The notes under the pieces are model-generated. The model had not been told where the DNA came from and did not search any database. It saw only the letters and a program-made list of their open reading frames with translations. A program made the translations under genes and the position numbers. Source: an uncultured Trueperaceae bacterium (GTDB taxonomy: Bacteria > Deinococcota > Deinococci > Deinococcales > Trueperaceae). Taken from it: DNA of 13,134 nucleotides. The DNA lies in assembly GCA_937907415.1 (NCBI GenBank), contig CALCHY010000064.1, forward strand, positions 1-13,134. Reading direction: 5' to 3'. This document shows positions 1-6,120 of the stretch, one piece after another (positions within the stretch are counted from its first letter, which is position 1; each line of letters begins with the position of its first letter).

Positions 1-60
1 CTGAATGCCGGCCAGGTAGTCGCTGGCGTGCGTATCGTTGACCCGTTCGCGGAGTTCTAG
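1..60 (+). CDS. 3' end of an unrecognised protein (partial)
   Basis: Frame 1 is open from the first base and ends in TAG at 58-60. It gives 19 residues ending in GVRIVDPFAEF. Third codon positions are mostly G or C (about 14 of 19), as in the confident genes here, which supports real coding. The fragment is too short to name: I recognise no motif, and the start lies outside the window. No terminator-like hairpin is obvious just downstream. It could be a chance open frame. Confidence 0.4.
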   Translation: MNAGQVVAGVRIVDPFAEF

Positions 61-588
61 TGAGGTTCCAGCTCCCGCTACCAGAACGCACCACTTGCGG
101 TAACCCCACAACAACACGACAAGCGCCCAGCGGCTGAGTATCTCGAGTGGCATGGAGACGTGGTGTTCAGGCCGTGAAGCGCTCGCTGAGCTAGCTGACC
201 AAGGCTGAAGGCGAAGCAACGGTACGAGTGTGTACAGAGCCCCGGCCACCAACCGCATCCGAGCAGGCCTGGCGCTATGCTCTCCCCCAAAAAACCTGCA
301 GAAGGGAGGCCCAGCCAATGCCTTCGCCTGGGGCGTGGTTTTCGCGTCGCAGGAGCATCACGGTCTAAGCGCCCTCAGGCCGCGCTCGGTGCTGTTCCTC
401 GTGCTCTCCGGCGTTGCCACAGGCGTCTCCGTGGCTCGCGTACTTCAAGGCATTGCAGATGGCGCCCGTCTCGCGCGTGGCCAACATCGACAAGGTGAGC
501 CACGCCCCACACACACAGCACCCAGCGTATGCTCCCCCAAGCGCATATCCACGAGCCACCGCACCCCATGAAAGGAATACCGCCGTAA
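61..588. other. Gene-poor interval of 528 bp
   Basis: No reading frame here has both good codon bias and a recognisable protein. Plus-strand frames at 230-571 and 277-498 give low-complexity Arg/Ala/Pro-rich products typical of shadow frames. I searched by eye for a tRNA T-arm or acceptor end and for strong hairpins and found none. The one candidate is the minus-strand frame reported at 365-619. The interval may hold decayed coding sequence, a small RNA or plain regulatory DNA. Confidence 0.5.
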
Positions 589-619
589 ATGCCAACACCA
601 AGCGCAAACGATGACCCAC
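365..619 (-). CDS. Possible small membrane protein (doubtful)
   Basis: A GTG-started frame of 84 residues. The N-terminal half is hydrophobic (LVLAFTAVFLSWGAVA, then a Gly/Ala/Cys-rich second hydrophobic stretch). The C-terminal half is polar, with TRETGAICNAL and a His/Glu-rich tail. Codon bias is good in the 3' half (positions 365-520) and weaker in the 5' half. There is no Shine-Dalgarno sequence before the GTG, and its 5' end overlaps the better-supported plus-strand gene at 589. A shorter version starting at the ATG at 485-487 is possible. I do not recognise a family, and it may be a shadow or a decayed gene. Confidence 0.22.
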   Translation of the reverse strand: MGHRLRLVLAFTAVFLSWGAVARGYALGGAYAGCCVCGAWLTLSMLATRETGAICNALKYASHGDACGNAGEHEEQHRARPEGA

Positions 620-771
620 AACTAGTCGAACATATCCAGCAACGCCAACTCCTCAAGGCAGTCCAGCGCTACATGGAGCTGACCGGCGCGAACTTGGCCG
701 AGGCCAAGGCGAGTGTGGACGCCCTCGTGCGCTCGCCCGCCTATGCGCACCTCTTTCCGTCCAAGCGCTAG
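589..771 (+). CDS. Small L7/L12 C-terminal-domain-like protein
   Basis: A 60-residue cytosolic protein. Residues 17-48 read as two amphipathic helices with the motif KAVQRYMELTGANLAEAKASV. This resembles the ribosomal L7/L12 C-terminal helix-turn signature (K-x-x-R-x-x-T-G-x-x-L-x-E-A-K-x-x-V), which is also found alone in small proteins of unknown role. There is no L7/L12 N-terminal dimerisation region or hinge, so it is not the ribosomal stalk protein; rplL encodes about 120 residues. A purine-rich AAAGGA at 571-576 lies 12 nt before the ATG, a long but usable spacing. GC-rich third positions appear after codon 20. Its stop overlaps the stop of the convergent transporter gene. The family assignment is by motif, and the function is unknown. 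Confidence 0.75.
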   Translation: MPTPSANDDPQLVEHIQQRQLLKAVQRYMELTGANLAEAKASVDALVRSPAYAHLFPSKR

Positions 772-1706
772 GGCCGGGGGTTCGACGCGGACGAATCTAC
801 GGCTGGCGGCAGCACCCTCCTCCGCCCCCTCGCCCCTCCGACCTGCACGACCAGCGTCCCCACCGAGGCGAGCAGCAACCCGGCGATCTGCGGCGCGCTA
901 AGCCGCTCTCCGAGAAACACCCACGCCAGCACGGCAATCTGGATGAGCATGGTGTTGTTGATGACACTTGACTCCGTGGCCGATAACCGCTGGAGAGTCA
1001 GGTTCCAGAGCGTGAACGCGAACGCGGTGTTCACGGCCGCAAGCCACGCGATGATCAGCCAACTCTGCATGGAGAGGACAGGCAGTCCGTGCGTGGCGAG
1101 TCCCGCGCCGAGTAGGCCGAGCGCTCCGACACCCATGCTCACCAGGGTCACGGCGGCCGCCGGGAGCGCGAAGGAGCGGTTGACGTAACGCCCGATGACG
1201 GCGGCAGCAGCGTTGAAGACCACGCTGGCGGCCGCGATGATCAAGCCAACGACCTGGCCGCCCGGAACGGCCGTCGGGTTGAGGAAGATCATGGCGCCAA
1301 CGACCGCCACCAACACGCCTAACCCTTGCAGCCACCCTGGGCGCTCGCCGAGCCACACCGCCGCCAACACGGCCACCGCGATGGGCGAGAAGCTCAGCAC
1401 GAGGCTCGTCGTCTGCGCGGGCAGCCGCTCGAGCGCCAAGAACTGCGCGCCTTGCGTGAAGGTGTACATCACGACCCCGAGCGCCACCAGCCAACCCCAC
1501 TCGCGGCGCGATAGGCGCCGGAGCGGCGCGCGGACCCCGCGGCGGAGGAGCAGCGGCGCCAGCAGCAGGAACGCCAGTCCGTAACGCAGTCCCGCGAACA
1601 TGAGGGCCGGGATCTCCTCAAGGCCGACCTTTATGAGCACCCACGACGTCGACCACAGGAACGTGACGAACAGGGCCTGCAGGATGCTTCTAACGTAAGG
1701 CGGCAT
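768..1706 (-). CDS. EamA/DMT-family transporter
   Basis: A 312-residue inner-membrane protein of the drug/metabolite transporter superfamily, moving an unknown small metabolite across the membrane. It has ten hydrophobic segments in two EamA repeats (about residues 10-142 and 152-288). Repeat 1 opens with the typical WSTSWVLIKVGL (18-29), and each repeat ends with a GER motif after its last long helix (GERP 120-123, LGERL 265-269). Length is normal (about 290-310). The C-terminus adds a short Arg-rich tail that is probably cytoplasmic. The ATG is fixed by a strong GGAGGG at 1713-1718 with 6-nt spacing. It lies 31 bp after the diguanylate cyclase gene and is probably the last gene of that operon. 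Members export amino acids, nucleotides or drugs; substrate cannot be told from sequence. Confidence 0.93.
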   Translation of the reverse strand: MPPYVRSILQALFVTFLWSTSWVLIKVGLEEIPALMFAGLRYGLAFLLLAPLLLRRGVRAPLRRLSRREWGWLVALGVVMYTFTQGAQFLALERLPAQTTSLVLSFSPIAVAVLAAVWLGERPGWLQGLGVLVAVVGAMIFLNPTAVPGGQVVGLIIAAASVVFNAAAAVIGRYVNRSFALPAAAVTLVSMGVGALGLLGAGLATHGLPVLSMQSWLIIAWLAAVNTAFAFTLWNLTLQRLSATESSVINNTMLIQIAVLAWVFLGERLSAPQIAGLLLASVGTLVVQVGGARGRRRVLPPAVDSSASNPRP

Positions 1707-1712
1707 TCACAA

Positions 1713-1718
1713 CCCTCC
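1713..1718 (-). promoter_or_regulatory. Shine-Dalgarno of the EamA transporter
   Basis: GGAGGG on the minus strand, 6 nt before the ATG at 1706. It is the best canonical ribosome-binding site in the window and fixes the transporter start. Confidence 0.75.
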
Positions 1719-1737
1719 GCGGGTACGAGCGTCAATG

Positions 1738-2898
1738 TCAGTAGCGCGTGCGCTTGACGCCATACAGGGCGCCGTCGGCCTCGGCAAGCAAGCGCCGCAG
1801 CACGGCCTCCTCGGAGCCCGGTCCGTCCAGCAACGCCTGACCCTCCAAGTCAGCTACTCCGATGCTCACGTCCAGCCGACCACCGTGGTCGGTGGGCTGC
1901 CTTGCGATCGCCTCTTGCAGGCGCGGCGCAAGGGCGGCCGCGGCTCGACCATCGGTTCCCGGGAGGAGCGCCACGAACTCGTCCCCGCCTAGGCGCGCGA
2001 CTAGGTCATATGGCCTCAAGTTCGCACGGAGTCCTTCCGCAATGACGCACAAGGCCTTGTCGCCCGCCCCGTGGCCCCAGTTGTCGTTGATGCTCTTGAA
2101 CTCGTTGGCGTCCACCATCAGCAGGCTAACCGGCGCCCCACTGCGCGCCGCGCGCTGTAGTTCCTGCTTGGCGCGCTCCTCGAACCCGCGGCGGTTCAAG
2201 AGTTCGGTGAGGGGATCGAGGTGCGCCTGGACCGCCAGTTCAGCCGTGACGCGGCCGCTGAAGACGAGGAAGTAAGCGAAGACTGCCCCTAGCCCGATGA
2301 TCACTCCCACCGCGACCGAGACGGGAGGAATGCCCCCTTCTCCGAGCAACCGCGGCGCACCCCCAAGCGCTGCAGTGCCAACTGCCCGCACGGCGAGCAG
2401 TGCGGCCGCGGTCGCCAGCCAGTAGGCGGCGGGGCGCCTACCGGGGTTGAGGCTGGTTGCGCGGGGGCCGACTAACAAGCGCTGCGAGGTCAACGCAAGC
2501 AGCAACGACAACGCGGCCGACATTATGACCACCCTCGCCGAGTACGCGTCCACCACGTAGCGCGCCGCCAGGGTGAGCAAGATGGCTGGCGCCACGACGT
2601 ACAGGTAGATGCCGCGCTGCGGCTTCTCGCCGTCCAACAGCCTGATGCTCTGGTAGATCAACGACCCCGCAAGCAGGTACAACAGGTTCGCGCCTAGCAA
2701 GGTCAGCAGCTCGGGCACCAGGCCCTCGAGCGCGAACAGCGCCCAGGAGCCAGCGAGCGTTGCAGTGGCTATGGCGCCGACCAGGGCGCTACGGCGAGTG
2801 TCCTTCGGTAGGGTTCTGACGAGCAGGCTAAGGGTGACGGTGGTGACGACCAAGAAGCCGACCCCCATCACGAAGACAGTACGGATGTCGAGGGTCAT
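1738..2898 (-). CDS. 7-TM membrane diguanylate cyclase (GGDEF)
   Basis: A 386-residue protein predicted to make cyclic di-GMP from two GTP at the inner face of the membrane. Residues 1-215 contain about seven hydrophobic segments (near 9-28, 36-56, 62-83, 99-115, 123-142, 158-175, 190-215), a putative sensor with no family I recognise. The catalytic domain spans about 222-386. DPLTELLNRRGF (228-239) is the conserved entry, and DANEFKSINDNWGHGAGD (263-280) holds the first metal Asp (D263) and the guanine-contacting region. GGDEF (304-308) is canonical. An RxxD inhibitory I-site (RPYD, 295-298) sits exactly five residues before it, so product inhibition is likely. No EAL domain is present. The start is 18 nt after the phosphatase stop without a clear Shine-Dalgarno, suggesting coupling. 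Confidence 0.95.
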   Translation of the reverse strand: MTLDIRTVFVMGVGFLVVTTVTLSLLVRTLPKDTRRSALVGAIATATLAGSWALFALEGLVPELLTLLGANLLYLLAGSLIYQSIRLLDGEKPQRGIYLYVVAPAILLTLAARYVVDAYSARVVIMSAALSLLLALTSQRLLVGPRATSLNPGRRPAAYWLATAAALLAVRAVGTAALGGAPRLLGEGGIPPVSVAVGVIIGLGAVFAYFLVFSGRVTAELAVQAHLDPLTELLNRRGFEERAKQELQRAARSGAPVSLLMVDANEFKSINDNWGHGAGDKALCVIAEGLRANLRPYDLVARLGGDEFVALLPGTDGRAAAALAPRLQEAIARQPTDHGGRLDVSIGVADLEGQALLDGPGSEEAVLRRLLAEADGALYGVKRTRY

Positions 2899-2916
2899 GG
2901 CAGGTAGTTGTGGTCG

Positions 2917-3747
2917 TCAGGCACGCAAGTCGTTAGCGCCGAGCACCGACAGGAACTTCGCGTGAACGTGCCCGTTCGTGGCCACCAGCAGGTTGTCGCC
3001 CAAGCGATAAGCCTCGCCGGACCCGCCCGTAGCCGCGCCGCCTGCCTCCTGCAGTACCAGCAAAGCAGCGGCCGCGTCCCACGGTTTGAGGGCCAACTCC
3101 CAGAACACGTCGAGGCGCCCGCAGGCGACGTAACAAAGGTCAAGCGCGGCCGCGCCGGGCCGACGCACGCCCTGCACCTGCGTCAGCACGCGCGAGAAGA
3201 GCTCCAGGTTCTCGAGCCGCTCACCCGTGTCGTAGGAGAAGCCGGTGCAGACCAGCGCGCGCCTTACCTCGCTCGTGGTCGTCACCCTGATCGGCTTGCC
3301 GTTCAGGAACGCCCCACCGCCTGAGGTGGCGGTGAACAGCTCGTCGCGGCCTACGTCGAACACGGCCCCGACGCGCACGACCCCATCGATTTCGAGCGCG
3401 ATCGACACGTTGTAGTACGGGAAGCCGTGAGCGTAATTCACGGTGCCATCGAGCGGATCCACGATCCAGCGGTAGCGCGAGTCGCTGCCCTCGCTGGCGC
3501 CAGACTCCTCGCCTAGAACCGCGTGCGTCGGGTAAGCGGTGGCCAGCACCTCGCGAATACGCTGCTCGCACAACCTGTCGACCTGCGTCACGAGATCGAC
3601 GTCGCTAGACTTCGTGCTCACCCGCAGCTCCGCGCCGCGCTGCGCCTGCTGGATGCGGCCAGCTTCGATGGCCGCGAACACGGCCGTGTGGAGGAACCGC
3701 GCCAACGCCCCAGTGTCGGGCGGGGTGAAGTCAGTTCGTGCAGTCAT
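2917..3747 (-). CDS. Inositol monophosphatase family phosphatase
   Basis: A 276-residue soluble Mg2+-dependent phosphatase of the IMPase/FBPase/CysQ fold. Visible signatures are GEES (79-82), WIVDPLDGTVNY (94-105, metal ligands D97 and D100), and the C-terminal metal motif KPWDAAA (221-227, D224). Length matches bacterial SuhB-type enzymes (about 265 residues). Likely substrates are inositol 1-phosphate or related sugar or nucleotide phosphates; motifs alone do not separate SuhB-like, histidinol-phosphatase-like or 3',5'-bisphosphate activities. It is first in a probable operon with the GGDEF and EamA genes. The ATG has no Shine-Dalgarno but a TAGACT box five nt upstream, as expected for a leaderless mRNA. 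Confidence 0.94.
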   Translation of the reverse strand: MTARTDFTPPDTGALARFLHTAVFAAIEAGRIQQAQRGAELRVSTKSSDVDLVTQVDRLCEQRIREVLATAYPTHAVLGEESGASEGSDSRYRWIVDPLDGTVNYAHGFPYYNVSIALEIDGVVRVGAVFDVGRDELFTATSGGGAFLNGKPIRVTTTSEVRRALVCTGFSYDTGERLENLELFSRVLTQVQGVRRPGAAALDLCYVACGRLDVFWELALKPWDAAAALLVLQEAGGAATGGSGEAYRLGDNLLVATNGHVHAKFLSVLGANDLRA

Positions 3748-3752
3748 GCACG

Positions 3753-3758
3753 AGTCTA
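3753..3758 (-). promoter_or_regulatory. Candidate -10 box of a leaderless phosphatase transcript
   Basis: TAGACT on the minus strand ends 5 nt before the ATG at 3747. It fits TANNNT, the -10 pattern known just upstream of leaderless start codons in Deinococcus-like genomes. The phosphatase gene lacks a Shine-Dalgarno, which agrees. I see no good -35. Confidence 0.4.
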
Positions 3759-3837
3759 CGCCGCTTGGCCCGGCTCGAGACCACCGGCCACGCGCGGTGC
3801 CACAGGATGAGCGAAGGCCGCTGGCCGCCGAGCAACG

Positions 3838-3869
3838 GCGAGGGGCCGCCCAGAATGGCGGCCCCTCGC
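3838..3869 (-). terminator. GC-rich hairpin between phosphatase and propeller genes
   Basis: A perfect 13-bp stem (3838-3850 pairs with 3857-3869) encloses the 6-nt loop CAGAAT. It lies downstream of the propeller lipoprotein stop (3963) and about 90 bp before the phosphatase start, so it probably ends the lipoprotein mRNA. No U-tract follows on either strand, so intrinsic termination is not proven. It could instead stabilise a 3' end. Confidence 0.55.
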
Positions 3870-3901
3870 GCTCGCGGATCAGTTTGCCCGCGTCAGTTCG
3901 G

Positions 3902-3957
3902 GCGCGTCAGAAGACGCGCGTCAGAAGATGCGCGTCAGAAGATGCGCGTCAGAATAC
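3902..3957. repeat. 14-bp direct tandem repeat, four units
   Basis: Four consecutive units of GCGCGTCAGAAGAY start at 3902, 3916, 3930 and 3944. Units 2 and 3 are identical, unit 1 differs only at its last base, and unit 4 diverges after GCGCGTCAGAA. A degraded relative (CGCGTCAG) occurs just before, near 3890. The array begins 6 bp past the lipoprotein stop, outside any gene. It is 14 bp, so not a coding triplet repeat, and is probably a slippage-prone minisatellite or a clustered protein-binding site. Confidence 0.9.
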
Positions 3958-3962
3958 TAGCT

Positions 3963-5378
3963 TCAGTTGTCAGCGCCCTCGAGGATCACGTAGCGATAGT
4001 TGTCGTGGTCGGCCACGAAGAGGCGATTGCCGTCGAGGTAGACGCCCACCGGGTAGTCGAGGCCCGTGGCTGAGGTAGCTGATCCAAAGGCATCGAAGTC
4101 GACCTGTCCGAGCACGGCGTCGGCGGGTTGGGCCGTAGTGGTTGGGAAGGTGTTCCACACGAGCACGCGGTTGTTGTCCGCGTCTGCGACGAAGAGCTGG
4201 TTCCCGTTGCTTTCCACGCTGTACGGGTAGTCGAGGCCCGTGGCGCCAACAGCGGCAACGTCGCTATCGAAACCGGCCTGCCCCAAGACGATGTCGGCCG
4301 CCTCGAAGTTGGTGGTTGGGAAAGTGTTCCAGATCAGCACGCGGTTGTTGCTGGCGTCTGCCACGACCAGGCGGGTACCGTCGCTCCACACGTCGGTCGG
4401 GTAGTTCATGGTGTTGGCAGCGACGGCTCCCCCTGCGTTGCTCATGCCGGAGACGAAATCGCTCTGACCAAGCACGAGGTCGGCGGGTACGCCGAATCCA
4501 GTGGGAACCTCGTTCCAGATCAGCACGCGGCTGTTGCCGGAGTCGGCCACTATCAGACGTCCGCCAGCAATGGTCATGCTCTCGGGGTTATCGAGGGAAG
4601 TGGCCGTCGTACCCCTTCCGTCACTGACGAGGTCCGGCTGACCGATGGCGAAGTCGGCTGCGGCGCCACTCGTCGTCGGGGGCGTGTTGAAGACGCTGAT
4701 GCGGTTGAACGAGTAGTCGACGATGTACAAGCGCTGTCCGTCAGTCGCCACCGTTTGGGGGCCAGATAAGGTGGCGGCGCCGACCGTGCTGTCGAGGTCG
4801 TCGAAGTCCTGCTTGCCGATGACGAAGTCGGCAGCTGCGCCGTTGGTGGTCGGCACTTGCAGGTAGCCCATCACCCTGTCCCCACCGTAGTCAGGCAGGT
4901 ACATGACGCCGTTCAAGACTAGCGGCCTGAGGTACGGGCCGCCGAACTCCTTGTTCGTGGCGATTTCGGTAGTGGCGTTGAAGTCGGGTTGACCGATAAC
5001 CACCGCGGCAGCCTGGGAGGGTGCGAACGTCAGGAACGGGTACTCCAGGTTGAGGGTAGCGCTGCCAGGCACGGCCTGGCCCGGGTTGGCAACCGAAACG
5101 GTGATGGTGTTGGCGTTGTCCTTCAGTACTACCGTGAGTTCCAGGTCGTCGCCGGTGCGGACCTTCGTGACGTCGCGCGCGTCGCTCGTCACGCTGATTA
5201 GGGCGTCGGGCTGGGCGCCGGTGAGCTTGGCAGTGACGACGATAGTGCGGCTGCCGTGAATCGTCTGGCCGCTCGTGTGAGAGGTGAACGCCGCGGCAGC
5301 GTTGGGCATCGGCGGCGTGCACGCCGCCAGAACCGCGCTGAGGGCAACTAGGAGGGGGAGGATTAGGCGAAGGCGCAT
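3963..5378 (-). CDS. Lipoprotein with Ig-like domain and six NHL-like propeller blades
   Basis: A 471-residue exported lipoprotein. Residues 1-20 form a signal peptide (MRLRLILPLL...) ending in lipobox LAAC with Cys20 as the lipid anchor. Residues about 30-115 are a small Ig-like beta sandwich (TIVVTAKLTG, LELTVVLKDNANTITVSV). Six repeats of about 58 residues follow, each opening with VxGQxDF (near 127, 187, 244, 302, 364, 422). Most continue with DGxRLxVAD, NNRVLIWN and PTT, as in NHL/SMP-30-type six-bladed propellers. These usually bind ligands or partners, and no catalytic residues stand out. The frame stays open upstream to 5558, but this ATG gives the signal peptide and has AAGGGA 10 nt before it. 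It lies between two hairpins, so is probably monocistronic. Confidence 0.9.
   Translation of the reverse strand: MRLRLILPLLVALSAVLAACTPPMPNAAAAFTSHTSGQTIHGSRTIVVTAKLTGAQPDALISVTSDARDVTKVRTGDDLELTVVLKDNANTITVSVANPGQAVPGSATLNLEYPFLTFAPSQAAAVVIGQPDFNATTEIATNKEFGGPYLRPLVLNGVMYLPDYGGDRVMGYLQVPTTNGAAADFVIGKQDFDDLDSTVGAATLSGPQTVATDGQRLYIVDYSFNRISVFNTPPTTSGAAADFAIGQPDLVSDGRGTTATSLDNPESMTIAGGRLIVADSGNSRVLIWNEVPTGFGVPADLVLGQSDFVSGMSNAGGAVAANTMNYPTDVWSDGTRLVVADASNNRVLIWNTFPTTNFEAADIVLGQAGFDSDVAAVGATGLDYPYSVESNGNQLFVADADNNRVLVWNTFPTTTAQPADAVLGQVDFDAFGSATSATGLDYPVGVYLDGNRLFVADHDNYRYVILEGADN
3984..5006 (-). repeat. Six-fold propeller blade repeat in the lipoprotein
   Basis: Residues about 125-465 of the lipoprotein are six units with consensus ADxVLGQxDFxS...GLxxPxxVxxDGxRLxVADxxNNRVLIWNxxPTT. 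The last three blades are most alike at protein and DNA level, sharing for example the GTGTTCCA-type codons for WNT. The first blade is the most divergent. Six blades suffice to close a propeller. Confidence 0.85.
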
Positions 5379-5388
5379 GGTGAGAACG

Positions 5389-5395
5389 TCCCTTC
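5389..5395 (-). promoter_or_regulatory. Shine-Dalgarno of the propeller lipoprotein
   Basis: GAAGGGA on the minus strand, 10 nt before the ATG at 5378. It decides between this start and the upstream in-frame ATG at 5558, which lacks a signal peptide. The same GAAGGGA string precedes the large lipoprotein gene. Confidence 0.65.
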
Positions 5396-5433
5396 TGTTC
5401 GGTCGGCTTGTACCTGGAAGCGATACGGGAGTT

Positions 5434-5448
5434 GGGGCCGTGGGCCCC
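5434..5448. other. Small hairpin in the propeller-gene leader
   Basis: GGGGCC, loop GTG, GGCCCC: a perfect 6-bp stem 55-70 bp upstream of the lipoprotein ATG. It may fold in the 5' leader of the mRNA. No function is evident. Confidence 0.35.
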
Positions 5449-5539
5449 GTCCACTGCCCCCGAGGCGTAGTCGTTCCGAAGCAACGGGCAAACCTAACCT
5501 GGTAGTCATCGGTGGGGCTGCGAAATCCGCCCCAAACGC

Positions 5540-5577
5540 TCGGGGGCCCGCCGCACAACCACGCGGCGGGCCCCCGA
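5540..5577 (-). terminator. Strong hairpin after the large lipoprotein gene
   Basis: A perfect 15-bp, almost all-GC stem (5540-5554 pairs with 5563-5577) has the 8-nt loop ACAACCAC. It extends after one mismatch by three more pairs (5536-5538 with 5579-5581). It starts 25 bp past the stop of the 1539-residue gene (5602) and lies 160 bp before the next ATG. On the minus strand GTTTGGGG follows, a poor U-tract. It is the most stable inverted repeat in the window and the likely transcript end, separating the two lipoprotein genes. Confidence 0.7.
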
Positions 5578-5601
5578 ACGTCCCGTATGCCTTTCTGGAA
5601 G

Positions 5602-6120
5602 CTACTCGACCCGCACGTACGCCGTCAGGTTCACGGGCCTATCGGGCTCGGGCATGCCGGCGAACCTCACCGAGAAGCTCCCCTTGCTCAGATTGGAGCC
5701 GGAGAAGGTGGCCGAGGCGTCACCCAAGCCCCCGAAGCGGTAGGTGTAGTCGGCGACGGGGCCCGGGTCGATCTCCTGCACGATGCCCTCGATGGTGAAG
5801 AGGGAGGTGAAGGGCAGGGCGAACGTGAACGACGCCCCGAGCTCTATGCCGTGCGGCGCGGCGAGCTGCATGACGCGCACGCCGTCGATGCTGCCCCAGC
5901 ACCAGGACTGGTTGTCGTTCGCGCAGGCGGGGTAGCCGCCTGAGAACGAGCCCGAGGACGCGACGTTCCGCAGCTGCAGTGCCCCGTTCGCGTCGGGGTG
6001 CCGCACTTCGAAGTTGAAGAAGAAGTCGCCGGGGTTGGCGCCCTCGTCTCCGTCGGAGATGGAGCTATGCGTGTCGCCGATCTGGAGCGACTGATACGTG
6101 ACCGTGACGAGGTGGTCGGG
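5602..6120 (-). other. C-terminal beta domain of the large lipoprotein
   Basis: Residues 1368-1539 follow the last calcium loop. The segment begins VTVTYQSLQIGD, has an acidic stretch (SISDGDEG), GDFFFNFEVR, a close cysteine pair (1433/1441) and alternating hydrophobic strands up to LTAYVRVE. Predicted all-beta. In PA the C-terminal domain binds the host receptor; I see no sequence match to that domain here, so this is a separate, unassigned module. Confidence 0.55.

Noticed and set aside
60..95. GGTTCCAGCTCCC resembling a tRNA T-arm
   Set aside because: The G53-C61 pair and loop consensus fail, and there is no room or matching acceptor and anticodon arms upstream.
589..771. Calling the small gene rplL
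   Set aside because: It is half the length of L7/L12, lacks the N-terminal domain and hinge, and is not near ribosomal genes.
898..1584. Frames of 129-200 codons overlapping the EamA gene on both strands
   Set aside because: Shadow frames of the transporter: Arg/Ala/His-rich products with no motif.
4128..4769. A 213-codon plus-strand frame antisense to the propeller repeats
   Set aside because: Its apparent repeats mirror the blade repeats of the real minus-strand gene, and it has no independent support.
5379..5558. Upstream in-frame start of the propeller lipoprotein at 5558
   Set aside because: The extension has no signal peptide, begins inside the terminator hairpin and would bury the lipobox. 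The ATG at 5378 has a Shine-Dalgarno sequence and a proper signal peptide.
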